From contig JAADJE010000023.1 of the NCBI GenBank assembly GCA_013150915.1, positions 1 to 47,634 on the forward strand: a stretch of DNA of 47,634 nt, written 5' to 3'. The notes under the pieces were generated by a model. It worked only from the letters and a program-made list of their open reading frames with translations, ran no database searches and had not been told where the DNA came from. The DNA comes from Gammaproteobacteria bacterium (lineage in GTDB: Bacteria; Pseudomonadota; Gammaproteobacteria; BMS3Bbin11). The translations under genes and the position numbers were made by a program. This document shows, piece after piece, positions 1 through 7,336 of the stretch (position 1 is the first letter of the stretch; each line of letters opens with the position of its first letter).

Positions 1-12
1 GTGTGCAAGCAC

Positions 13-38
13 AAAAAAAGCCGACCAATCGGTCGGCT
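13..38 (-). terminator. Rho-independent terminator of rpsT
   Basis: An 8-bp perfect inverted repeat (AGCCGACC with GGTCGGCT, 4-nt loop) at 19-38. On the minus strand it is followed by a run of seven T. It lies about 33 bp past the rpsT stop codon, which fits termination of that gene. Confidence 0.85.
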
Positions 39-70
39 CTTAAAAAATCCTTGATATTTCGATCAAACCC

Positions 71-334
71 TCAAACCATTGCCTTAATACGCGCATTCAT
101 GCGACTCTTCAGCCGAGCCGACTTGTTCTTATGTTGTAATCCACGTTTGGCATTGCGATCAATAATTGATACGGCAGAACGGTAAGTGGATAGCGCTTTA
201 TCCTTATCATTGCTTTCGATTGCGGCGTACACGCTCTTGATGTAGGTCCGCATCATGCTACGCATACTGTGATTCTGCGAACGTCGTGTGGTGTTTTGAC
301 GGGCACGTTTACGCGCCTGCGGTGAATTTGCCAA
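71..334 (-). CDS. rpsT: 30S ribosomal protein S20
   Basis: S20 is a small basic protein that binds 16S rRNA early in assembly of the small ribosomal subunit. The 87-residue product has the family's usual length, begins MANSPQARKRARQ and is rich in Lys and Arg throughout. The start codon is TTG, preceded by AGAGGA at a 7-nt spacing; no ATG or GTG fits the family start. The E. coli rpsT gene also starts with UUG, and this is linked to its autogenous translational control, so the rare start is probably conserved rather than an error. The gene is divergent from murJ, has its own sigma70-like promoter and ends at a clear terminator, so it looks monocistronic. Confidence 0.97.
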   Translation of the reverse strand: MANSPQARKRARQNTTRRSQNHSMRSMMRTYIKSVYAAIESNDKDKALSTYRSAVSIIDRNAKRGLQHKNKSARLKSRMNARIKAMV

Positions 335-378
335 TGTCTAATCCTCTGGGAACAGGGCTGAGTCTGAGAAAACGGCGC

Positions 379-407
379 AATATCCTTGTTTTTGGGTGAT
401 TTGTCAA
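379..407 (-). promoter_or_regulatory. Sigma70-type promoter of rpsT
   Basis: Read on the minus strand, a perfect -35 TTGACA (407-402) is followed by a 17-nt spacer and a -10 GATATT (384-379, four of six consensus bases). It lies about 45 bp upstream of the rpsT TTG start, giving a short leader. Confidence 0.6.
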
Positions 408-584
408 GTTTAAAGCGGATTTTAGCCGCGGATAAATGCTTCTCGATGACCCAATTATCCCCCCTCTTTTGCTATGTTCTGGTGACTGAGCAACAGTAAT
501 TTCTGTTCTGATCGATTCTTTCCTTCCCTTGCATACTGACATCAGGTAGCGTTACGCCATCATATCAAATGGACACACATAATC

Positions 585-2123
585 GTGACTGCCGGGCTTC
601 TTAGATCAACGCTGAATACGGGTTCGATGACCTTGATATCCCGTATTTCAGGGCTGATACGCGACGTTGTGCTGGCAACCTCATTCGGTGCAGGTCTGGC
701 GGCCGATGCTTTTTACGTGGCCTTTCGTATCCCCAATTTTTTTCGCAGAATTTTTGCTGAAGGGGCGTTTTCCCAGGCCTTTGTGCCGGTATTGAGTGAA
801 TACCGGAATCGAAGTGATGAGGCGTCGATTCGTGTTTTCATCAGTCATATGTCTGCATCGCTGGGCCTGATTCTATTGTTAGTTGTTGTGGGCGGGGTGC
901 TGGCATCCTCGGCGATAGTGACCGTGCTTGCACCGGGTTTTCTGGACGAACCCGAGAAGTTTGCGACCACGGTGAGCATGTTGCGGATAACCTTTCCCTA
1001 TCTACTTTTTATCTCGCTGGTCGCGATGTCGGGCGGCATTATGAATGCCTGTCATCATTTTACAATACCTGCATTTACACCTGTATTATTGAACCTGAGC
1101 ATGATCGCTGCCGCATTGTTACTCGCACCGCTAATGGATGGTTCTGCGATTGCTCTCGCGTGGGGGGTGTTGCTTGCCGGTTTTGTGCAGTTAGTCTTTC
1201 AGTTCCCTAAATTGCGTCAGATGAATCTACTGGTACTGCCTCGTATCAACTGGCAGGATGAGGGGGTACGCAAGGTCGGTAAATTGATGGTTCCGGCCAT
1301 CATCGGTAGCTCTGCGGCGCAGATTAATCTACTTATAAACACTATCCTGGCATCCTTTCTGGTGACGGGCAGTGTTACCTGGCTGTACTATTCAGACCGA
1401 TTGATGGAATTCCCATTAGGGATTTTCGGTATCGCCCTGGCTACGGTCATCCTGCCCGTGTTGTCCGATACCCATCATGCCAGAAGTAAAGAAGAATTTT
1501 CGGCATTACTGGACTGGGCTTTACGCTGGGCTGTGTTGATTGGTCTGCCTGCTTCCGTCGCCCTGGTTCTGTTATCAGAGGCACTGCTTGCGACTCTATT
1601 CCAGTATCGGGCATTCACCGCCTGGGATGTCGGCATGGCGAGCAAAAGCCTGATTGCCTTCTCTCTGGGACTGCCGGGCCTGATTTTTATTAAGGTGCTG
1701 GCTCCAGGTTTTTTTGCCCGCCAGGATACCCGAACGCCAGCCAGGATTGCGGTGATTTCGGTCGCTGTGAATATTGTTTTTAGTCTGCTACTGATAAAGC
1801 CGTTCGCCCACACAGGGCTGGCACTGGCATTGACAATTTCTGCCTACGTCAATTCCGGGCTGCTTTATTACACATTACGCCGACAGGGTGTGTTAGATCT
1901 ACAGCCTGGGTGGCTGCTTTTTCTGACTAAGGTATTTATTGCAAGCATTGGTATGGGGGCGGTTTTGTATTATGGAGCAGGGGATCTTCAGCTATGGACA
2001 AACGCCGGGATGCTTGAACGTATCAGCAGATTGACTATCCTTATTGTGACAGGCGCAGTGATTTATTTTTCACTGGCATTCATTTTTAAGATACCGATAA
2101 AAGAAATGGTAAAGTCAGGCTAA
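585..2123 (+). CDS. murJ: Lipid II flippase MurJ
   Basis: MurJ moves the peptidoglycan precursor lipid II across the inner membrane. The 512-residue product is almost entirely hydrophobic, consistent with the 14 membrane segments of the MOP superfamily. The N-terminus carries the family signature: SRISGLIRD at about 19-27 and NFFRRIFAEGAFSQAFVP at about 51-68. The arginines known to be needed in E. coli MurJ (R18, R24, R52) have counterparts at R20, R26 and R54. The start is GTG; the nearby ATG at 569 is out of frame and no strong ribosome-binding site is visible. It is followed after 15 bp by a DUF2203-like gene and is divergent from rpsT, as is common in this class. Confidence 0.96.
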   Translation: MTAGLLRSTLNTGSMTLISRISGLIRDVVLATSFGAGLAADAFYVAFRIPNFFRRIFAEGAFSQAFVPVLSEYRNRSDEASIRVFISHMSASLGLILLLVVVGGVLASSAIVTVLAPGFLDEPEKFATTVSMLRITFPYLLFISLVAMSGGIMNACHHFTIPAFTPVLLNLSMIAAALLLAPLMDGSAIALAWGVLLAGFVQLVFQFPKLRQMNLLVLPRINWQDEGVRKVGKLMVPAIIGSSAAQINLLINTILASFLVTGSVTWLYYSDRLMEFPLGIFGIALATVILPVLSDTHHARSKEEFSALLDWALRWAVLIGLPASVALVLLSEALLATLFQYRAFTAWDVGMASKSLIAFSLGLPGLIFIKVLAPGFFARQDTRTPARIAVISVAVNIVFSLLLIKPFAHTGLALALTISAYVNSGLLYYTLRRQGVLDLQPGWLLFLTKVFIASIGMGAVLYYGAGDLQLWTNAGMLERISRLTILIVTGAVIYFSLAFIFKIPIKEMVKSG

Positions 2124-2138
2124 TAAGAGTCTCCATAA

Positions 2139-2558
2139 ATGTACGAACTGGACAGCCCTTTTGTGGCGCAAATTTTTCCACTTAATGAGAGGAGAGTGTT
2201 CACACTTTCTGAAGCCAGAGCACTGATGCCCCTGATCGTAAAAATAACCGCGGCGGCGCATAAAAAGCTGGAGCCATTACGATCACAATTGCAAATGGCC
2301 ATTACTGAAAATGATAAATCAGCCAGCGCTGTAGAACAGGCCTATCGCAAAGTCGTGCAAGGATGGATAGACAAACTGCAACGCCTGGGTGTTACCGCCA
2401 GCAATCTCTGGGTGGTACATTTTGACACCGGCGATGGACATTTGTGCTGGCGCTTCCCGGAATTACGTCTGGCGAATTTTCATCTGTATGAGGATTGCGA
2501 GAAGGGGCGTCGTTCAGTGGAAGAGTATGTAGAATTGTTTCAGCCGGATTGGGGTTGA
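2139..2558 (+). CDS. DUF2203-like protein of unknown function
   Basis: This 139-residue protein resembles the DUF2203 family. FTLSEARALMPLI near residues 21-33 matches the family's N-terminal block, and the second half has the GHLCWRFPE and NFHLYEDCEKGRRSVEEY blocks seen where DUF2203 proteins have a CWR...H signature. Between them is a charged, helical, possibly coiled-coil stretch. It has no signal peptide or membrane segment, so it is probably cytoplasmic. It starts 15 bp after murJ and probably shares its transcript. The family has no established function that I know of, so none is proposed. The assignment rests on motif recall and would need a profile search. Confidence 0.6.
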   Translation: MYELDSPFVAQIFPLNERRVFTLSEARALMPLIVKITAAAHKKLEPLRSQLQMAITENDKSASAVEQAYRKVVQGWIDKLQRLGVTASNLWVVHFDTGDGHLCWRFPELRLANFHLYEDCEKGRRSVEEYVELFQPDWG

Positions 2559-2560
2559 AG

Positions 2561-2682
2561 CAGTTTAAAGTTGAAAGTTTAAAGTAAAAAAACTAAAAGT
2601 TTTAACCACAAAGGACGCAGAGGTGCGCAGAGGTTTTTGGTGCCCCAAAATCTTTTCACTTTCAGCTTTCAACTTTTCACTT
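2561..2682. repeat. Composite intergenic element A (7-bp arrays around a roughly 9/10-bp core)
   Basis: The whole gap between two convergent genes is repeat. On the left (2561-2588) are four degenerate 7-mers such as CAGTTTA and AAGTTGA. On the right (2655-2682, read on the minus strand) are four more such as AAGTGAA and AAGTTGA, so the arrays face each other; 10 bp are exactly inverted (2568-2577 with 2666-2675). Between them (about 2604-2635) is a core of repeated CAGAGG-containing units. The right array reaches into the stop codon of the OppA-type gene. It could act as a bidirectional transcript end, but no proper T-tract hairpin is seen. Confidence 0.75.
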
Positions 2683-4273
2683 AATCCCTATACAAATCCC
2701 GACTGTAATGATGATCCAGTGGATTCGCTCTGTATCCCTTGATGTCAGGTTTCACCAGATGCCGTGAGACATAGTGGTAGATCGGTATGATGACCTGGTC
2801 GTCGAGTAGCCGTTGTTCAGCCTGCCGGATCAGTTTTTCTCTTTTTGTTTTATCCATTGTTGATTCGATCTGTTTTATTAAATCGTCATACACTGGATTG
2901 GTATAGCCGGTATCGTTCCTGGCGTTGTTGCTGGTGAACAGGGTCAGGAAGCTGCTGGCATCGTTGTAGTCGGCTATCCATGACGCACGGTAGAGCTGTG
3001 TTTCTGTTTTACTTTTTCTTCTATTGAGGAATACTTTCCATTCTTCATTGATCAGTTCTACTTTTATACCGAGGTTTTTCTTCCACATGGCAGCGATGGC
3101 GATGGCGATGCGTTTGTTCTGATCGCTGGAGTTATAGTACAGAGTGGTGTGAAGCGGGTTGTCGCGACTGTAGCCGGCCCTGTTGTAGAGCTGCTTGGCC
3201 CGTTTCAGGTTTTGACCCATGTTGCTGGTAGATTGTTCGGGCGCGGACATGATCCCGGGTGGCAGCCATCGGTCTGCGGGATGCTCACCATTCCCCAGTA
3301 TCTTCTCTGTAATAAGCGTTCTGTCCATGGCCAGCGACAGGGCGCGACGCAGGTCGGTATTTCCCTTGAAGGGCTGGCGAGTCAGGTTGAAGCCGTAATA
3401 GTAGGTGCCGAGGTAAGGGCTGATAAAGGCCTCGCCGGGCAGGTTTTTTTTGATCCAGCCAAGCTTGTTCGGTGGGACGGTATCGGTCCAGTCTAATTCA
3501 CCGGCGCGATAACGGCTGAATTCGCTGTTGCTGCTTTCAATCGGATAATAGACCACCTGTTTAAAAAATAGTTTTTTCTGATTGTAGTAATGCGTGTTTC
3601 GCTTAAGCACCAGCTTTTCGTATGGAATCCATTGTTGTAGCGTCCAGGCACCATTTGATATCAGTTTTCCGGCACTGAAGGCTTTATCCTTGTCCTTTAT
3701 CAGGGACGCTGCATAGACAGGGAAGGCAATCGGCTGGCTTAATATTTGGAGAAACCAGGGGGTAGGATGTGCCAATTTTATGATAAGGCTGTGGGCATCC
3801 GGCATTTCGACACCCAGTTTTTCTACTGCCATGTCGCCATTCATGACCTCACGTGCATTCTTTATCGGTAGAAGCAGGCTTGCCATCGGTGCCGCAGTAT
3901 CTGGATCCAGTGCGTGCCGCAGGGAGAAGATAAAGTCGGCGGCCGATAGTGCCATACCGTTTGACCAGGTCAGGCAGGATCGCATCTTGAACGTATATGT
4001 TAGGCCATCTTCGCTGATAGACCATTTCTCTGATGCACCGGGGATAAGTTCGCCAGTCGCGTCTTCGGTCACCAGCCCCTCAAACAGGTCACGCAGAATA
4101 TTCCCGCTGGAGACATCTTCAGATTGGTGCGGGTCGAGTGTAACGGGCTCGGTGCTGTTGCCTCTATGGAGAATGTTTAATGCTTTCGTTTCTGTCGCCA
4201 GGCCAGGTGAAGCGAAAAAAAATAGCAGTAAAGAAAATAGCAGAAAAGTATGACGTTTTATTTGATATTTCAT
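2681..4273 (-). CDS. OppA/MppA-type periplasmic peptide-binding protein (orphan)
   Basis: A solute-binding protein of the SBP_bac_5 family, which captures oligopeptides in the periplasm for an ABC importer. The 530-residue product has a Sec signal peptide (KRH, then a Leu/Phe-rich core, ending near SPGLA at about 22-26). It then shows typical family blocks: EPVTLDPHQSEDVSSGNILRD, GLTYTFKMR, WSNG, ADFIFSLRHALDP and NTGYTNPVYDDLI. Length is normal for OppA. No permease or ATPase gene lies next to it, so it either serves a transporter encoded elsewhere or acts like MppA with a shared transporter. GGAG lies about 10 nt upstream of the ATG. It is flanked on both sides by intergenic repeats. Confidence 0.9.
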   Translation of the reverse strand: MKYQIKRHTFLLFSLLLFFFASPGLATETKALNILHRGNSTEPVTLDPHQSEDVSSGNILRDLFEGLVTEDATGELIPGASEKWSISEDGLTYTFKMRSCLTWSNGMALSAADFIFSLRHALDPDTAAPMASLLLPIKNAREVMNGDMAVEKLGVEMPDAHSLIIKLAHPTPWFLQILSQPIAFPVYAASLIKDKDKAFSAGKLISNGAWTLQQWIPYEKLVLKRNTHYYNQKKLFFKQVVYYPIESSNSEFSRYRAGELDWTDTVPPNKLGWIKKNLPGEAFISPYLGTYYYGFNLTRQPFKGNTDLRRALSLAMDRTLITEKILGNGEHPADRWLPPGIMSAPEQSTSNMGQNLKRAKQLYNRAGYSRDNPLHTTLYYNSSDQNKRIAIAIAAMWKKNLGIKVELINEEWKVFLNRRKSKTETQLYRASWIADYNDASSFLTLFTSNNARNDTGYTNPVYDDLIKQIESTMDKTKREKLIRQAEQRLLDDQVIIPIYHYVSRHLVKPDIKGYRANPLDHHYSRDLYRD

Positions 4274-4357
4274 TTTTTAGTCGCTCCTGACCAATAACAA
4301 TTCATAGCCATACCGACCCTGGTTAGGCACTGTGTAAAAACTGAAAAACACAATCTT

Positions 4358-4462
4358 GCAGAGTTCGCAGAGAACGCAGGGAAAGCAGAAAAACTCAATA
4401 ATGTTTTAGTTAAAAAAAAGATTTTGATCTCCCCGCGTTCTCTGCGAACCCCGCGAGAGAGA
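4358..4462. repeat. Composite intergenic element B (9-bp-period palindrome)
   Basis: A 9-bp-period array starts at 4358 (GCAGAGTTC, GCAGAGAAC, GCAGGGAAA and a decayed fourth unit). An inverted counterpart lies about 60 bp downstream: TTCGCAGAGAACGC at 4364-4377 is exactly inverted at 4435-4448. The spacer is AT-rich. It lies between the DUF1841 stop and the OppA-type start. Its core resembles the cores of elements A and C, but no 7-bp arrays are evident here. Confidence 0.7.
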
Positions 4463-4479
4463 ATAGACTTTAGGTTCTT

Positions 4480-4914
4480 TCATTTTTGGGCTTGTTCGGT
4501 AATGCAGGCGAGATAATCTTTCTCCAGATCGGCAGAATCATATTTCTGTGCTTTCCATATTGCTTCAGCCAGGCATTCAAGCAGGAGATGCAGCGCATCA
4601 TGTTTGTCGTGGCTTTGCTGCAGGGTCTGGAAGTGTTGGTGGATACCTGCCGGGTTATCCATTGACAGTTGTTCTTCAATGGTTACGTGCAGACTCATGT
4701 GAAGGAACGGGTTTCCCTGGCCCTGCTCGGGCGGGAAATCAAAATCCAGGTATTTATCCTGATTTTCAAGTATGGAGTGATATTCGGGGTGTAGCAGGAT
4801 AACGTCAATCAACAATGACTCAACCCCCTGTAGAGCCTGGGATTGTTTGTACTTCTGCCAGGTATTAAAAAATACCTGCCGCATTCCGCTGCGGTCTTTT
4901 CCATAGAGACTCAA
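4480..4914 (-). CDS. DUF1841 family protein
   Basis: An approximately 144-residue cytoplasmic protein of the DUF1841 family, function unknown. Recognisable blocks are RQVFFNTWQKYKQ near the N-terminus, ILLHPEYHSILEN, GNPFLHMSLHVTIEEQLSMDNP and ALHLLLECLAEAIWKAQ. The conserved His and Glu residues of the central block are present. I placed the start at TTG (4914), giving M-SLYGKDRSG, because family members begin this way and the codon lies 7 bp past the FIST stop. The longer ATG reading (4986) would run through the end of the FIST gene and adds residues foreign to the family. It is last in the apparent rnfB-nth-FIST-DUF1841 operon. Confidence 0.8.
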   Translation of the reverse strand: MSLYGKDRSGMRQVFFNTWQKYKQSQALQGVESLLIDVILLHPEYHSILENQDKYLDFDFPPEQGQGNPFLHMSLHVTIEEQLSMDNPAGIHQHFQTLQQSHDKHDALHLLLECLAEAIWKAQKYDSADLEKDYLACITEQAQK

Positions 4915-4921
4915 TGTATGT

Positions 4922-6019
4922 CTACTTTTTTCGGTTGATTTTGAACAGCCCCAGACTTGTCGAATACTGATAGGTGTAATTTCCATTTTTTAATGGTCCG
5001 ATTTCGCCGTTGCCATAGAAGCCGATAAACGGCATGCCGGGGTTCGTTTCTCTGAGTATTTCTATATCTCTGTCGCTGCCGCCATAGAATGAAGGGCCAC
5101 GTCCCAGACAGGGGAACATAAAGCCGAAATCTGCTTTGCCATGAAGTTTCCTTGTTGCGGTGTCGATAGCCTGTTTCATACCAAGCTCGGCCGCATAGGT
5201 ATCGCAGATAGCCAGGAACAGGTGCTCGCCAGGCTGAAGCTCCGAGGTCAGAGTGATTGAATGTCTTTCAGGGTTGGTCGAGATGATGTGGTCGAGGTGA
5301 AAGCGCCCTTCATTAATGGCATTATCAGTTTGGCCAAAGGTGACGCCGCCCAGCAGCAGGTGCAGCGGTAGCTCGCTTTTTTTCATCGATGGCGGCAGGG
5401 CATTTAGCAGGACATCCAGTGCCGGTGAGTCTTCAATACTGACCACATCCAGACCCTCGGCAGCGGCAATAACGCGTGGTTTAGTCAGTGTTTTAAAGCT
5501 TTGCGCGACAGCAAAGCCTGCCTCGACATTGTTGATGGCCAGTTCTACACAATTATCCGCCTTTATCCGGGCCCCCTGCCAGTGTTTGTAATTTCCCTGT
5601 CCCAGTGGGTCTGATGCAATGGCACCAATATGCGGTATTTCATCATGTAGCCAGTTCGGATCGAAACCCTGTGGTGTGCCAAAGGACAGAAAGGCTTTCG
5701 GCGTGTCAGGGCTGCGCGGAGAGATCGCTGTGCCTTTGCCAAAAACCATGGCGGCGATGCCTGGGCTGTCCAGTATCCAGTCATGATCCGTCAATATGCC
5801 ATAACCGATGCAGCCGGAAACTTGTAGACAGCGCGCCGTGCGGGCGGCCAGGCGAACGGCGGCCTCAGCCTCATCGGAAAATTCCGGTGTCATAAACAAC
5901 AGTACACTCTCAGCCTGAGTGATATCGGCCTTTTCTAAAGCGATTCTAACGGCTCTGGCAGCATGATCAATAATGGGATGCGTGCCGTAACTGAGGCCGG
6001 TTGCTATGGGGATGTTCAT
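4922..6019 (-). CDS. FIST domain protein
   Basis: A 365-residue protein with the FIST N- and C-terminal regions, a family proposed as small-ligand sensor domains. Visible features are the N-terminal VLLFMTPEFSDEAEAAVR segment, CIGYGILT, and the C-terminal HLFLAICDTYAAELGMKQAI and LGRGPSFYGGSDRDIEILRE followed by GMPFIGFYGNGEIGP, which is characteristic of the FIST C-terminal half. There is no signal peptide or membrane segment and no fused output domain, so it is a stand-alone cytoplasmic FIST protein. Its ATG overlaps the nth stop codon by 4 bases (ATGA), indicating translational coupling. No partner kinase or chemoreceptor is adjacent; what it senses cannot be read from the sequence. Confidence 0.88.
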   Translation of the reverse strand: MNIPIATGLSYGTHPIIDHAARAVRIALEKADITQAESVLLFMTPEFSDEAEAAVRLAARTARCLQVSGCIGYGILTDHDWILDSPGIAAMVFGKGTAISPRSPDTPKAFLSFGTPQGFDPNWLHDEIPHIGAIASDPLGQGNYKHWQGARIKADNCVELAINNVEAGFAVAQSFKTLTKPRVIAAAEGLDVVSIEDSPALDVLLNALPPSMKKSELPLHLLLGGVTFGQTDNAINEGRFHLDHIISTNPERHSITLTSELQPGEHLFLAICDTYAAELGMKQAIDTATRKLHGKADFGFMFPCLGRGPSFYGGSDRDIEILRETNPGMPFIGFYGNGEIGPLKNGNYTYQYSTSLGLFKINRKK

Positions 6020-6651
6020 GTTTCTGTTTTTGCTCTGTATTCACATAGATCATAGATTATACAGCTGTTACAGCGCGGTTTGCGTGCAATACAGGTATAC
6101 CGTCCATGCAGGATCAACCAGTGGTGGGCATCCCGTTTGTATCGTTTAGGCACCCATCGCAGGAGTTTGTCCTCAACTTCACGGACAGTCTTACCCTTTG
6201 CAATCCCGGTACGGTTGGCTACCCGATATATGTGAGTATCAACCGCTATGGTCGGTTCGCCAAAGGCTGTATTCAGGACGACATTGGCCGTTTTTCGACC
6301 TACCCCGGGCAATGCCTCGAGCCCCGCTCTTGTTGCAGGGATCTGCCCCCCGTACTCATTGACAAGAATAGCACAGGTTTTGATGATATTTTCTGCCTTG
6401 GTGTTATATAAGCCTATTGTCCGTATGTATTCTTTCAGACCATCAACACCCAGATCAAGAATAGCCTGGGCTGTTCTGGCGACAGGATAGAGCCTTGCAG
6501 TGGCCTTATTGACACTGATATCGGTGGCCTGGGCGGAGAGGATGACTGAGATCAATAACTCAAAATGTGAGCCGTGTCTGAGCTCAGTTTGTGGCCGGGG
6601 ATTCTCCTTTTTCAGCAACTCGAAGATCTGACTACGTTTGTCCCGGTTCAT
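6016..6651 (-). CDS. nth: Endonuclease III (DNA glycosylase/AP lyase)
   Basis: Removes oxidised pyrimidines from DNA and cleaves the abasic site in base excision repair. The 211-residue product matches E. coli Nth closely in numbering. The helix-hairpin-helix [13 protein letters not shown] contains catalytic Lys120, Asp138 lies in AVDTH, and the [4Fe-4S] cluster ligands are C187-X6-C194-X2-C197-X5-C203. Its ATG overlaps the upstream ferredoxin stop by 4 bases, and its own end overlaps the FIST start by 4 bases, so translation is coupled through this operon. In many Gammaproteobacteria nth closes the rnf operon; here it directly follows an rnfB-like gene. Confidence 0.98.
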   Translation of the reverse strand: MNRDKRSQIFELLKKENPRPQTELRHGSHFELLISVILSAQATDISVNKATARLYPVARTAQAILDLGVDGLKEYIRTIGLYNTKAENIIKTCAILVNEYGGQIPATRAGLEALPGVGRKTANVVLNTAFGEPTIAVDTHIYRVANRTGIAKGKTVREVEDKLLRWVPKRYKRDAHHWLILHGRYTCIARKPRCNSCIIYDLCEYRAKTET

Positions 6652-7133
6652 GGTGTCTTTGGATTTTCAGAAAGGGTAGCTACCGGAATACCGCTGGTTT
6701 TATGTGTACGTATTTTTGCTTTTTTTGCTTTTACCCGGGCTACGGCGGCCCGGATTTCTTTTTTTCTGTCAGAACTTGTCATTGTCATCTTTGCCCTGGC
6801 GGCGTATTGCGCTTTTTTCTCTGCTCGTATCCGTTCAAGTCTTTCTATTCTTGCTTCGGTACGTAGGCGGGCACGATCCGCCTTGCGGATAGCCTGCTCT
6901 TTTTGCCATATTTCTGGTTTGCCAATGATCGGTTTTACAGGACGTATATCAATACAATCCACCGGGCAGGGGGGCAGGCAAAGTTCACACCCTGTGCATT
7001 CTTCCCCGATCACCGTATGCATCTGTTTCGCTGCACCAACAATGGCGTCAACCGGGCAGGCCTGAATGCATTTTGTACACCCAATGCAATGCTCTTCAAT
7101 GATCACTACCAGGCCTGTTACATACATGGGCAT
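6648..7133 (-). CDS. RnfB-like 2x[4Fe-4S] ferredoxin, N-terminally truncated
   Basis: The first about 65 residues match the C-terminal ferredoxin domain of RnfB. Two clusters are encoded, [14 protein letters not shown] and [14 protein letters not shown], followed by the RPVKP motif. A long basic helical tail rich in Arg/Lys follows ([18 protein letters not shown] and later), as in nth-linked RnfB proteins. What is missing is the RnfB N-terminus: no membrane anchor and no CxxCGY cluster domain, and the region up to metG is too short to hold one. The 161-residue reading starts at ATG 7133, just past the stop of the rnfA relic. A longer frame exists (to 7313) but its first 60 residues look like noise because they are read out of frame through the relic. 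It may be a soluble ferredoxin or a decaying gene. Confidence 0.75.
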   Translation of the reverse strand: MPMYVTGLVVIIEEHCIGCTKCIQACPVDAIVGAAKQMHTVIGEECTGCELCLPPCPVDCIDIRPVKPIIGKPEIWQKEQAIRKADRARLRTEARIERLERIRAEKKAQYAARAKMTMTSSDRKKEIRAAVARVKAKKAKIRTHKTSGIPVATLSENPKTP

Positions 7134-7135
7134 AC

Positions 7136-7282
7136 TCAATAGGATAAGGGCAGAAGCACATCCTGTGCCTTCAGCGGAATGAGAATATGTTGATTGATCA
7201 AAGGGTTCAGCACGGTTGAGCGTATCGTGACAAAAGCCATTGCCAGGACAGTGCCCGATAAAATAGGTGCGTATTCTTTCAT
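7136..7282 (-). pseudogene. RnfA N-terminal relic / 48-residue hydrophobic ORF
   Basis: A 48-codon ORF starting [18 protein letters not shown], preceded by AAAAGGAC. The first 18 residues align without gaps to the RnfA N-terminus as I recall it (M-x-EY...L-x-GTVL...FV). The rest (RSTVLNPL and on) could be a later RnfA segment joined after an internal deletion, and the ORF then stops. RnfA is about 190 residues with six membrane segments, so this cannot be a working subunit. It sits between metG and the RnfB-like gene, where rnfA would be expected. It could instead be a real small membrane protein. Evidence is by eye only. Confidence 0.5.
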
Positions 7283-7336
7283 GTCCTTTTATTTCTTTGC
7301 TGTAATTCCCCAAGGCTTATTGTGATTGATATTTAT

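Noticed and set aside
309-542. 77-residue ORF upstream of rpsT on the minus strand
   Set aside because: It covers the rpsT promoter, leader and start region in another frame and has low-complexity basic content unlike a protein family.
6648-7313. Full 221-residue reading of the RnfB-like ferredoxin
   Set aside because: The first 60 residues read through the rnfA relic in another frame and resemble no protein; ATG 7133 next to the relic's stop is the better start.
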